The notes: a model not told the origin generated them from the sequence alone. A stretch of DNA of 64,000 nucleotides from Maricurvus nonylphenolicus (GCF_042854845.1 NZ_AP031498.1:2914001-2978000); one strand, 5' to 3'. Positions 28,001 through 36,493 are shown, numbered from the stretch's first letter. Made by a program: numbers and translations.

Positions 28001-28772
28001 CACTGATAACTCCGGTGCGAGCAATGACACCAGTCGGGCATCGACTATCACTATCAATGTAGGCTCTCCAGCCTTATTGGATATTACCGTCACTGATGAC
28101 CCTGTACCCGAATCATCTGAAACGACAGAACTGGACTCTCCTGCCCCGCCTTCTACTGTTGAGGACAGTGAGCCTGCAACCACTGACAACAGTGAGACAG
28201 AAGCAGAAACAGAAAATGACGAAACCTTAGGCTCAGATACTGTCAGTACCAGCAACCGCCCACAGGTATCGGATTTAGCATTTACAATCGCGCCACCAGA
28301 AACCGCTATTTCCGTTCAGGTAAATGCCCCGGTTATCTTAGCTACACCGGGTTTTGAAATTGATAATGACAAAACCATATCTGCCCTTACCGACAATGTA
28401 TCTTTAGCGTCGTTGCGCATCAAATTTGAGCTGTATGAAGACCCGTTAATCATTATCCAGAATGAGCAGTTCTTGCGGGATATAGACCATATTCAACAAC
28501 AACTGGATGAAAACACCCAGCAACGTGGCAACACCGTAGCAGGCCTGTTTGCTGTATCCGCAGGTCTTTCTGCTGGTTATGTGGTGTGGTTAACCCGCAG
28601 CGGTATCCTGCTAAGCAGTGTATTGTCCTCTTTACCGGCATGGCGCTTTATTGACCCACTGCCAGTATTGATCAACAGTGGCAACACATCCACCGATGAC
28701 GATGAATCCCTGCAAGAGATTATTGAGAACGCCGACAAAACAACAGAAGACAAAGCAAGCGAGGCGCAATAA
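25065..28772 (+). CDS. Giant LEPR-motif/DUF4347/beta-helix/cadherin-like surface protein
   Basis: This 1235-residue protein starts with a LEPR-XLL-type motif (IEPRILLSADPLG, residues 13-25). A DUF4347 domain follows (about 98-265) with H160-G161 in LHLISHG and C203 in ILIYGCDLA, a His/Cys arrangement like caspase-fold peptidases. Next is a degenerate CSLREA start (NTSLRAAIMEAN) with a right-handed beta-helix of Asn/Gly-rich repeats (about 270-635). Cadherin/He-PIG-like repeats (about 640-1010) and an acidic Ser/Thr/Glu linker follow. The C-terminal hydrophobic hairpin (about 1157-1192) ends in AWRFIDPLPVL and an acidic tail. It lacks a classical signal peptide. It is likely exported by the three upstream genes and acts as an adhesin or matrix protein (inference). 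The histidine kinase gene starts at the very next base. Confidence 0.82.
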   Translation: MASIEKTIVFEVIEPRILLSADPLGTGLDSTLPISGDWQTDLYNQPSPETEASKDIQPLSLNDLESFFKQADNKSEPDISLNSFADFLIPTSDITNNIEVIVIDKATPDYQTLLEAIHPSPDTHYQLLFLDDQQSGIEQISDFLSKQSAGSINALHLISHGDSQGLQLGNQWFDNQALTNHSNMIQQWQPAFSQDADILIYGCDLAATVQGQSLIQELATLTATDIAASSDLTGSSDLGGDWDLEFQLGELDTISLSIIDTGTVWSGLLATYTVNTTADTIDVNVGDGLALDASGNTSLRAAIMEANFDAAADDITLPTGTYTLTLGSAFDNAGSQGDLDILQDLTINGTGATNTIINGGGIDRIFDIRNAGTDFVLNNTTLTGGSADGNGSGDGGAIYIDTDSTANLNQVIIDSNLANKGAGIFNLGILDITEAIFNSNGNAGTQLGGAIANYNNASVTQVTFTANQAVDGAALYEHNTAIDLKVENSTLSSNIASGNGGGIYANGTVTILNSTFTLNDANVGGGIFNNTGTVNIKNTIVAGNTASTNNDVSGTFNSLDYNLIQDTTGSLGFAGNDRLGNGADLAPLADNGGFGRTHALLPTSLAIDPAGLTGAPTADQVGNLRDATPDIGAFEFGASNAAPVLDNTVPNQSATEDVFFSFQFAAATFSDPDSDPLLYSATQADGTLLPAWLTFDGVTRTFSGSPTDGDTGNLSIALEAKDGNGGDTTVIFDIAIANVNDAPTLNANPLNPTFIEDAGAVSLYNSAIIDTVEATQLITDINFSVTNILDAGSEYLVIDGTNILLANGVTGKTAINGLGYSVSVVGTNAGIGLNGGLLNRTNAESIINGVSYLNTSNEPDTTPRTVTITGIRDNGGTALGGFDFSSPDLSSIISLVSVNDQPVTSDITINITPDDITTNGMFIVADADLSNSHTFTIASLPTAGNLINNNDGTFSFNLGSDFDDLLPGQSRSISFTYIATDNSGASNDTSRASTITINVGSPALLDITVTDDPVPESSETTELDSPAPPSTVEDSEPATTDNSETEAETENDETLGSDTVSTSNRPQVSDLAFTIAPPETAISVQVNAPVILATPGFEIDNDKTISALTDNVSLASLRIKFELYEDPLIIIQNEQFLRDIDHIQQQLDENTQQRGNTVAGLFAVSAGLSAGYVVWLTRSGILLSSVLSSLPAWRFIDPLPVLINSGNTSTDDDESLQEIIENADKTTEDKASEAQ

Positions 28773-31688
28773 ATGCTTTCACTATTTCGCCGCTTGCAGC
28801 AGAGAATCAATACCAAAATACGCATTACGCTTGGCCTGTGCGGTATCATCATCAGTGTTTTATTAATTGCAGGCCTGTCTGGCTTGATCCCCAATGAGCA
28901 TAAATTAATTATGCAAGGGCGTATCCTGCTGGCCGAATCCATAGCCATCAATAGCTCCGCCTTCCTGACTCAATCGGACATATGGCGAATGGAAAACAAT
29001 CTCTTGCTACAAATCCAACGTCATACGGATTTACTATCAGCAGGTATAAGACGCATAGATGGCAAGTTAATCAGTGACTTGGGGCAACACGCACACCACT
29101 GGACCCCTCTCGAAACTGATACATCAACGGACGACCGAATCAGTGTGCCCATCTGGGAAGGTGAAAAGCAATGGGGGTCTGTGGAACTCCGTTTTCAGGC
29201 ATTAGCCCCAGAAGGGTTAATTGGCTATGCCTACGACAAGCTGCTGCTCTTGTTGAGTATTAGTTTCGCCTGCTGCTTTGTGATTTTTTATCTCTATCTT
29301 GGCAAAATGTTAAAGCATTTGGATCCGTCGCAGGCGATTCCAGATAGAGTGCGCTCGGCGTTCGACACCATGGCTGAGGGCCTATTGGTGCTAGATGCTC
29401 GAAGCAACATCGTTCTAGCGAACCAGGCATTTGCAGGCATCGTAGAGCGACCGGCTGCCGACCTGTTAGGCATGCCTGTATCACGCTTTGCCTGGTCACT
29501 CTCAAGCGATTCGGCCAATGCCCTCTACCCCTGGGACAAAGCGCTGCAACAGAGCCAATCGACGATCAATCAACTCGTCAGACTTCCCCATGCCGACGGC
29601 ACCTGGCGAACCTTTATGACCAACTGCTCGCCAGTTATCGCCTCTCAGGGCAAGGCTGCAGGTGTTTTGGTGAGTTTTGACGATGTCACACTGCTGGAAG
29701 AGAAAGAAATCGAATTACGAAAATCCAAGGAGGAAGCCGAGGCTGCCAACCGCGCCAAGAGTGATTTTCTCGCCAATATGAGCCACGAAATTCGTACCCC
29801 CATGAATGCCATCCTCGGGTTCACTGAAGTGCTAAAGCGGGGTTACAGCAAAGACCTTGAGAGTAACCAAAAACATTTAAACACCATCGCCTCTAATGGT
29901 GAGCATCTACTGGGTCTCATCAATGATATTCTGGATTTATCCAAGGTTGAAGCAGGTCAACTTGAAGTCGAAACCATAGACTGCCGACTGCACCATATCA
30001 TCCATGAAGTGATACAAATCATGCGCGTGCGTGCTGAAGAAAAGGGTTTGAGTTTACAATTTACTCCACTCACCCCACTACCTGAAATCATTCAATCAGA
30101 TCCCGCACGCTTACGCCAAATCCTCACCAATCTTATTGGCAACGCCATCAAATTTACCCGTCAAGGTGGCATTGAGGTATCAACTAGACTCCATCAGAAA
30201 AGTAACGATTACACGATCACGCTTAGTGTTGCCGATACAGGTATCGGCATGAGCCAACAACAGTGCGATCAAATCTTCCAGCCTTTCGTTCAGGCAGACA
30301 GTTCCATCACCCGCCGTTTCGGCGGCACAGGTTTAGGGCTGACTATTAGCAAACGTTTTGCAGAAGCCCTGGGCGGCGATATTTATGTTAAAAGCGCAGA
30401 AGGCAAAGGCAGCAAGTTTATTGTTGACCTCCCAATCGCTCCAGTTAGCTCAGAGGCGCTAATCCCCATACCGCAATTACAAGAGGCTGAAACACCTACA
30501 ACTGAAACCCATCAACGCTGGCAGTTTGAAGCTTGCGATATCCTTGTGGTTGATGATGGGGCAGAAAACCGCAACCTGCTAGAAATCCTGCTAACTGACG
30601 CCGGACTTAAAGTCGCCACTGCCGATAATGGTCAAACCGCTTGCCAAATGGCTGAACAGACCCCCTACGACCTAATACTTATGGACGTTGAGATGCCGAT
30701 AATGGATGGCTATAGCGCCGTAGCCCATATGCGTAAAAAGGGACAAACCCAGCCTATTATTGCGCTCACCGCCCACGCCATGAAAGGCGCCGAAGAGAAA
30801 TGCCTGGCCGCCGGATTTAGTGGTTATATGACCAAGCCGATCAATATAGACCACCTGTTTAACCAATTGGCCAAACTAATCAAAGGTCGTCCGGTCGACG
30901 ACGTCCCTCAACAAACTCAAGTCAAGCAAAGCAACACCTCTGCACTCGTATCCACCCTGTCTGGTAACACAAAGCTTCACAGCATCATTGACCGATTTAT
31001 CGACAAGCTCATACAAAAACTGGAGCACATGCAAAAACAGCTACTACAGGATAACTACCAAGCCCTTGCGGATGCAGCTCACTGGCTTAAAGGCTCTGGT
31101 GGCTCGGTAGGCTTCGGCGTCTTCACAACCCCCGCCGACAAGCTGGAGCAAGCAGCCAAATCCCAGCAGTCACAGCAATGTCATGAACAGCTCAAGGTCA
31201 TTATTGAGTTAAGCGAGCGCGTAAAGATGGGCCGTGTACAACCTACTCATCAGCCAGCAGCAGAATCCCCAGGCATGAGTGATGCGCTTGATCAAACGGA
31301 TAACGACTCTTCTTCAGTGAAATCGATACTGGAACATCCTGCGGCTCAAAAATTCCACCCACTCCCTGATAGGGTTCAATCTCGACTTGCGACTCGAGGC
31401 GAGAAATTCATCCAAATCATTAACCGCTTTAAACAACGCCTTGATGAACAACTACCAACTATCAGCCAGGCACTGGAGAACGGCCAATACGAGCAAATCT
31501 ATCAATTCGCCCATTGGCTTAAAGGCTCCGGGGGCAGTGTTGGCTTTGATTGTTTCACCGAACCGGCCTACGATTTAGAACAGGCAGCTCAGCAATTTGA
31601 CCTGAATAGCTGCAGAGCGATAGTTGCGCTGGTAGAAGCGCTTAACCAGCGTATCACCCTTGCTGACATCAGCACGACGCTCCACTAA
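28773..31688 (+). CDS. Hybrid histidine kinase with receiver and two Hpt domains
   Basis: This 971-residue inner-membrane sensor has membrane helices at about 18-38 and 157-177 around a periplasmic domain of about 120 residues. A PAS domain follows (about 193-310). HisKA has H338 in ANMSHEIRTPMN; the ATPase domain has DTGIGM and GGTGLGL; the receiver has D638 and K688. Two Hpt domains repeat the same HWLKGSGGSVGF motif, with H770 and H914. Every phosphorelay residue is intact. Tandem Hpt domains are uncommon and could feed two receivers or give a branched relay. Its start abuts the stop of the surface-protein gene, so translational coupling is likely; the next gene is the probable output. Confidence 0.92.
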   Translation: MLSLFRRLQQRINTKIRITLGLCGIIISVLLIAGLSGLIPNEHKLIMQGRILLAESIAINSSAFLTQSDIWRMENNLLLQIQRHTDLLSAGIRRIDGKLISDLGQHAHHWTPLETDTSTDDRISVPIWEGEKQWGSVELRFQALAPEGLIGYAYDKLLLLLSISFACCFVIFYLYLGKMLKHLDPSQAIPDRVRSAFDTMAEGLLVLDARSNIVLANQAFAGIVERPAADLLGMPVSRFAWSLSSDSANALYPWDKALQQSQSTINQLVRLPHADGTWRTFMTNCSPVIASQGKAAGVLVSFDDVTLLEEKEIELRKSKEEAEAANRAKSDFLANMSHEIRTPMNAILGFTEVLKRGYSKDLESNQKHLNTIASNGEHLLGLINDILDLSKVEAGQLEVETIDCRLHHIIHEVIQIMRVRAEEKGLSLQFTPLTPLPEIIQSDPARLRQILTNLIGNAIKFTRQGGIEVSTRLHQKSNDYTITLSVADTGIGMSQQQCDQIFQPFVQADSSITRRFGGTGLGLTISKRFAEALGGDIYVKSAEGKGSKFIVDLPIAPVSSEALIPIPQLQEAETPTTETHQRWQFEACDILVVDDGAENRNLLEILLTDAGLKVATADNGQTACQMAEQTPYDLILMDVEMPIMDGYSAVAHMRKKGQTQPIIALTAHAMKGAEEKCLAAGFSGYMTKPINIDHLFNQLAKLIKGRPVDDVPQQTQVKQSNTSALVSTLSGNTKLHSIIDRFIDKLIQKLEHMQKQLLQDNYQALADAAHWLKGSGGSVGFGVFTTPADKLEQAAKSQQSQQCHEQLKVIIELSERVKMGRVQPTHQPAAESPGMSDALDQTDNDSSSVKSILEHPAAQKFHPLPDRVQSRLATRGEKFIQIINRFKQRLDEQLPTISQALENGQYEQIYQFAHWLKGSGGSVGFDCFTEPAYDLEQAAQQFDLNSCRAIVALVEALNQRITLADISTTLH

Positions 31689-31703
31689 CCTGGGAAACGC
31701 ATT

Positions 31704-33479
31704 ATGACTCTTTCAAGCGCACCATCATCTCAGGTAAACGAGGTCAAGGAGCACTACAATAAGCTCAAGGATGCTCTGATCATGATGGTCGATGACGAAC
31801 CTATCATGATGGATCTAGTGCAAACCTTTCTTGAATCCGAAGGTTACAAACACTTTGTCAACCTGGAGGATTCCACTCAGGCTGTATCCGAAGTTTTACA
31901 GCAACGTCCGGATGTACTGTTGCTTGACCTCAACATGCCCGAAGTTAACGGCTTTGAAATTTTGGCCGAATTACAGCAGGACGATAAACTCAACCACATC
32001 CCGGTTATTGTACTCACATCATCTTCAGACTCCGACAGTAAACTCAAAGCCCTCGAACTAGGCGCCACAGACTTTTTGGCCAAACCCGTTGATCCCAGCG
32101 AACTGGCTTTACGGCTACGCAACACGCTCACCGTTAAGGCCTATCAGGATCAACTCGCCTATTACGATGCCCTCACCGGTTTACCCAACCGAAAATTATT
32201 CTTAGACCGTCTGGAGTGGTCCCTCAGTCGCCAACAACGCGAAGGAGGCTCTGCTGCAATTATTGACATAAGCCTGGATGGCTTTAAGAAGATTAACCAA
32301 AGCCTGGGCATTAAATCAGGGGATATTTTACTCAAATGTGTAGCCGATCGTTTGATGGAGCATATCCGTCAAAGTGATGTGGTGAGTAAAATACCGGAGC
32401 AGGATCTTTATCGCAGTCTCTCTCGTCTTGCCGGAGATGAGTTTTCCATTCTGCTTACGGATATCGACCGCCCCGACCAGGTAGAAACCATCATCAGACG
32501 TCTGGTCAATTTGTTTCAGACGCCGTTTAACATTGCCAACGAGGAAGTATTGATCAGCGCTAGCGTCGGTGTTGCCATTTACCCCGATGATGGCGACACC
32601 AGCGATTCACTTGTAAAGCGTGCTGGCGTGGCATCGGCACATGTGAAACAAAATGGCGGCAATGGGTATCACTTCTTCTCGAAAGAATTGGAAGCACGTT
32701 CAAAACAGCGCCTAAGTTTGGAAATGGATTTGCGCCAAGCCATCGAGCACCAGGAATTTGCGCTGCATTACCAACCCAAAGTCTGGACCGCCACCCAACA
32801 AATCATGGGCATGGAAGCATTACTTCGCTGGCAACATCCCAAGAAAGGTATGATTTCGCCTGCGGAGTTTATTCCTCTGGCGGAGGAGCTTGGCTTACTG
32901 CCCAGCATTGGTCGCTGGGTAATTATCGAGGGTTGTCGGCAACTAGCCCGCTGGCAACAACAGGGACTGCCACCACTCAAATTGTCGATTAATGTTTCGC
33001 CACAACAACTTAAGGATAAAAGCATTATTACCCTGCTGGGCAAAGCGATAGAAAAATTCTCCCTCTCTCCCTCCCAGCTGGTGATTGAAATCACTGAAAG
33101 CCTGGCCATGGAAGACTCGACAGCCAATGTCGAACTCTTGCACGCCATCAAGGCACTCGGTGTTGACCTTTCGATCGACGATTTTGGTACCGGCTACTCA
33201 TCACTCAGCTATCTTAAACATCTGCCGTTTGACGAGTTAAAAATAGACCGCTCTTTCTTGATAAATATTCCAAATGATCGCGATGAGGTAGCGATTGTGA
33301 AAGCCATTATCGCTATGGCACAGAGCCTGGATTTACGGGTTGTTGCAGAAGGCGTGGAGGAAGCCCCACAACTGGAATTTCTCAATAAACTCCAGTGCGA
33401 GGTCATTCAGGGGTTTTATTTCAGCAAACCCTTACCAAGCAAGGCGTTTGCTGAATTCGTGCTTTCACACAAGCAATAG
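31704..33479 (+). CDS. REC-GGDEF-EAL response regulator (c-di-GMP turnover)
   Basis: This 591-residue protein has a receiver domain (about residues 22-140; phosphoacceptor D75 in LLLDLNMPEVNG, K127), a GGDEF domain (about 150-320) and an EAL domain (about 335-585). The cyclase signature is RLAGDEFSIL, so Ala replaces the first Gly; such variants can be active, weak or regulatory. The EAL motif is kept (MEALLRWQHP), as are later catalytic blocks (NVSPQQL, EITES, IDDFGTGYSSLSYL, KIDRSF), so phosphodiesterase activity is expected. It closes the six-gene run, 15 bases after the kinase gene. Linking c-di-GMP to a large surface protein recalls LapA-type adhesin control, though by different parts. 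Confidence 0.92.
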   Translation: MTLSSAPSSQVNEVKEHYNKLKDALIMMVDDEPIMMDLVQTFLESEGYKHFVNLEDSTQAVSEVLQQRPDVLLLDLNMPEVNGFEILAELQQDDKLNHIPVIVLTSSSDSDSKLKALELGATDFLAKPVDPSELALRLRNTLTVKAYQDQLAYYDALTGLPNRKLFLDRLEWSLSRQQREGGSAAIIDISLDGFKKINQSLGIKSGDILLKCVADRLMEHIRQSDVVSKIPEQDLYRSLSRLAGDEFSILLTDIDRPDQVETIIRRLVNLFQTPFNIANEEVLISASVGVAIYPDDGDTSDSLVKRAGVASAHVKQNGGNGYHFFSKELEARSKQRLSLEMDLRQAIEHQEFALHYQPKVWTATQQIMGMEALLRWQHPKKGMISPAEFIPLAEELGLLPSIGRWVIIEGCRQLARWQQQGLPPLKLSINVSPQQLKDKSIITLLGKAIEKFSLSPSQLVIEITESLAMEDSTANVELLHAIKALGVDLSIDDFGTGYSSLSYLKHLPFDELKIDRSFLINIPNDRDEVAIVKAIIAMAQSLDLRVVAEGVEEAPQLEFLNKLQCEVIQGFYFSKPLPSKAFAEFVLSHKQ

Positions 33480-33487
33480 AGATTTAG

Positions 33488-34201
33488 TTACTTCAGCCAG
33501 AGGCAATCGCCACTGGCTTTTTGGATCTCTTCCAGTTTACGCGAATGCAATTCCATTTCTTCAGCACTCGGCTGAATCACGGCCAATGCGGGGCGATTGG
33601 CATCCAAACGACGAATAGCGGTGACATCGGCACCCTGGGATTCTGTTGATTCAGACTGATCCTGGCCTAACATCAAATCGGTTTGGCCACCGGTCATCAT
33701 CAAATAAACATCGGCGAGAATCTCGGCATCAAGCAAAGCGCCGTGCAGGTCACGCTGCGAGTTGTCGACCATATAGCGCTTACAGAGCGCATCCAGGTTG
33801 TTTTTCGCTCCCGGATGCTTCTGGCGAGCCATCACCAGGCTATCAACCACAGAACAGTGATCCGCCATGGACCCGTAACGACCACCATCGAGTCTTAACT
33901 CATGATCCAGGAAGCCAATATCGAAAGGCGCGTTATGGATAACCAGCTCCGCCCCCTTCACAAAGGTCATAAACTCATCAACGATTTGACTGAATAGGGG
34001 TTTATCAAGCAGAAATTCATTGGTAATACCGTGAACTTCCATCGCCCCTTCATCCACTTCCCGTTGCGGTTGGATATATTGGTGATAGTGACGACCGGTG
34101 AGTTTACGATCAACAAGCTCAACACAACCGATTTCAATAATACGGTGGCCCTGACTGGGCTCCAAACCGGTTGTTTCTGTATCTAGAACAATTTGTCTCA
34201 T
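33488..34201 (-). CDS. dnaQ: DNA polymerase III epsilon subunit (3'-5' proofreading exonuclease)
   Basis: This 237-residue DEDDh exonuclease has ExoI VLDTETTGLEP (D7, E9), ExoII in VIHNAPFDIGFLDHEL and ExoIII in LHGALLDAEILADVY with the catalytic His before the Asp. It removes misincorporated bases as part of the replicative polymerase core. The C-terminal region that binds the alpha subunit is present and Glu/Leu-rich. It converges on the regulator gene of the six-gene module with only 8 bases between stops, and rnhA lies just upstream in the conserved gammaproteobacterial order. Confidence 0.95.
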   Translation of the reverse strand: MRQIVLDTETTGLEPSQGHRIIEIGCVELVDRKLTGRHYHQYIQPQREVDEGAMEVHGITNEFLLDKPLFSQIVDEFMTFVKGAELVIHNAPFDIGFLDHELRLDGGRYGSMADHCSVVDSLVMARQKHPGAKNNLDALCKRYMVDNSQRDLHGALLDAEILADVYLMMTGGQTDLMLGQDQSESTESQGADVTAIRRLDANRPALAVIQPSAEEMELHSRKLEEIQKASGDCLWLK

Positions 34202-34235
34202 TATTTATATGGGTCTTGATATCTATTATTTGTCA

Positions 34236-34667
34236 CTACAGTTCATCAATGCCGCGATTGGCCAGTTGATCTGCGATTTCATTCTCTCGATGGCCGCTAT
34301 GGCCCTTCACCCAAAACCAGTCGACCTCGTGGCGAGCGACCTGCTCATCCAACATCTGCCAGAGATCGACATTCTTTACGGGTTTCTTAGCTGAAGTTTT
34401 CCAGCCGTTACGTTTCCAGCCAGCCAACCACCGGGTGATGCCTTGACGAACATATTGCGAGTCAGTGGTCATCTTCACTTTACAAGGTTGTTTTAATGCG
34501 GCAAGCCCCTCAATGGCGGCCTGTAACTCCATGCGGTTATTGGTGGTATCCGCCTCTCCGCCCCAGAGCTCTTTTTCCTGTGTGCCATAGCGTAACAGTG
34601 CGCCCCACCCCCCTGGGCCTGGATTACCGCGGCAGGCGCCATCGGTAAAGATTTCTACAAACTTCAA
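34236..34667 (-). CDS. rnhA: Ribonuclease HI
   Basis: This 143-residue RNase HI degrades RNA in RNA-DNA hybrids. The acidic metal-binding residues are seen in FTDGACRGNPGPGG (D9), NNRMELQAAI (E47) and TTDSQYVRQGI (D69), with the last in ENEIADQLANRG. The length is typical. It lies 34 bases ahead of dnaQ on the same strand, with the methyltransferase gene upstream, as in Pseudomonas. Confidence 0.96.
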   Translation of the reverse strand: MKFVEIFTDGACRGNPGPGGWGALLRYGTQEKELWGGEADTTNNRMELQAAIEGLAALKQPCKVKMTTDSQYVRQGITRWLAGWKRNGWKTSAKKPVKNVDLWQMLDEQVARHEVDWFWVKGHSGHRENEIADQLANRGIDEL

Positions 34668-34709
34668 ACTTTCCTCACTGCCTCTTTTATAGTCAACCTT
34701 ATTGTGGCC

Positions 34710-35573
34710 TTACTTATCTTGCCCCTTTCTGTTGAGGGGCTGCTGTCGAACAGGTTCCGGTAACCGCGATGTGGGCTTACCAATCACCAGGCCCGCCATA
34801 GGATTAAATCTGTCCCACTTGGGTTTGATGGGGATCATAGCGGATACTTCCTTGCGCGCAACAATGACATAGAATCCACCAAAAGGCAGCTTTAATTTAC
34901 GCCCCAGCTTCTCCAATCCCCCCATTTTCTTTAAGGCCCAGGGATGATTGATGGGCGGGCGGTAAAACCCCTGCTGCAAACTGACCGGCTCAAAGTCCAA
35001 CAATCTCAGCCAATCCAGCACACGTCCTACGCGTAATCGGTGACGGCGCCAGATACACTTACGACTGAATAACTGGGCTATAGACTGACCTAAACCACTT
35101 AGGCTTAGGGGATTGAATCCGACGATGACCACATGCCCTCGAGGAATGATAGTTCTCGATACCTCGCGCAAAACCTGATGCGGATTCTCAGAGAACTCGA
35201 GCACATGATGAAGCAACGCCACATCCAAACACTGTTCTGCCAAAGGTAGCTGGTCAAACTCAGCCAAGCCTTGTACCTGCTGGCGTTTGGTATTATCACG
35301 CAGTGACAGACTGAATTTGTGGTTGATGGTACTGCTGGCAGTTAAATCAGCGAGATCAAATACACTGGCTTCCAGTAAATGGTAACCAAACAAACAGCCC
35401 AAGGCTTCATCAATGGCCTGTCGCTCATATTCAAATAACAGCTGCGCCAGCGGTGTATCCGATTCGCCTTCTAACTCTGCCAGGGTTTCTGCCATAGGCA
35501 AGACACCAAAACGAGATAACAGCCAGCGCCGCCAGCGCGATATGGGCTTTCCTGATAACGACAACATGGACAT
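34710..35573 (-). CDS. Class I SAM-dependent methyltransferase
   Basis: This 287-residue protein has a Methyltransf_11-like core. The late strands are clear: CLDVALLHHVLEFSENPHQVLREVSR, then GHVVIVGFNPLSLSGLG. The glycine-rich SAM motif I is weakly conserved. The C-terminal YVIVARKE strand closes the fold, followed by a basic tail. The gene is conserved between gloB and rnhA in Pseudomonas-like genomes; the substrate is unknown. It is divergent from gloB with a gap of about 110 bases. Confidence 0.82.
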   Translation of the reverse strand: MSMLSLSGKPISRWRRWLLSRFGVLPMAETLAELEGESDTPLAQLLFEYERQAIDEALGCLFGYHLLEASVFDLADLTASSTINHKFSLSLRDNTKRQQVQGLAEFDQLPLAEQCLDVALLHHVLEFSENPHQVLREVSRTIIPRGHVVIVGFNPLSLSGLGQSIAQLFSRKCIWRRHRLRVGRVLDWLRLLDFEPVSLQQGFYRPPINHPWALKKMGGLEKLGRKLKLPFGGFYVIVARKEVSAMIPIKPKWDRFNPMAGLVIGKPTSRLPEPVRQQPLNRKGQDK

Positions 35574-35683
35574 TGATTATCTCCCGTGTCAGCCAACTGT
35601 TTTAATTTTCTGGGCGATATGGCTTCTGCTCAGTTCGCAAACTCTGTCGAAACCACTGGCAGGTTGAAATCAGCAAGATTATT

Positions 35684-36493
35684 ATGAAGCCATTAGCCCT
35701 AAACAACCATAAGAATATGTTATCTGTTTACCCTATCCCAGCTTTTACCGACAACTATATTTGGATCTTTCAGGATCCGGCCACTCATTTAGCCTATGTT
35801 GTTGACCCAGGCGAATCCGCACCTGTTTTTGACTACCTCAATCAACAAAACTGGGATTTGGGAGGGATTCTAATTACCCACCATCACTGGGATCATACCG
35901 GTGGCATCGAGGATCTACTGGCTAAGTACCCTGTACCCGTCTACGGCCCGGATTCAGCTAATATCTCGCACATTACCCACAAGCTCTATCACGGTGACAG
36001 TCTCGCTATAGGTAATCAGCTAACATTCGAGATTCTTGAAATACCGGGCCATACCCTGGATCACATCGCCTATTTTCTAAACAGTGAAGACCCTCTGGTG
36101 TTCTGTGGCGACACCCTGTTTGCTGGCGGTTGCGGCCGAATCTTTGAAGGCACTCCAGCACAAATGCACGCATCATTAAGTGCTCTGGCACAACTCCCCA
36201 AGGATACCCGTGTCTGCTGTACCCATGAGTACACCCTCGGCAACCTCAACTTTGCCAAAACCGTGGAACCCACCAATGCCGACCTGCTCGAACGAATTGC
36301 TGTAGATTCCAAAACCCGGGAGGCGAATAGCCCCACCTTGCCATCGACACTGGCACTGGAACTGGAAACCAACCCTTTTCTCAGAACCAAAGCCCAAAGC
36401 GTCATACAGGCCGCAGAAACCTTTTTGGGGTCTCCCTGCAACAGCGATGTAGAAGTCTTGGCGGCTATCCGTCAATGGAAGGATAACTTTTAA
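35684..36493 (+). CDS. gloB: Hydroxyacylglutathione hydrolase (glyoxalase II)
   Basis: This metallo-beta-lactamase-fold enzyme cleaves S-lactoylglutathione to lactate and glutathione, completing methylglyoxal detoxification. Its metal motif is THHHWDH (H66, H68, D70, H71 from the first ATG). Later ligands are in IPGHTLDHIAYF, FCGDTLFAGGCGRIFEG and CCTHEYTLGN. The family normally begins at MLSVYPIPAFTDNYIWIF, so the ATG at 35717 may be the true start; the 11 extra residues from 35684 match nothing known. Neither ATG has a strong RBS. Confidence 0.93.
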   Translation: MKPLALNNHKNMLSVYPIPAFTDNYIWIFQDPATHLAYVVDPGESAPVFDYLNQQNWDLGGILITHHHWDHTGGIEDLLAKYPVPVYGPDSANISHITHKLYHGDSLAIGNQLTFEILEIPGHTLDHIAYFLNSEDPLVFCGDTLFAGGCGRIFEGTPAQMHASLSALAQLPKDTRVCCTHEYTLGNLNFAKTVEPTNADLLERIAVDSKTREANSPTLPSTLALELETNPFLRTKAQSVIQAAETFLGSPCNSDVEVLAAIRQWKDNF

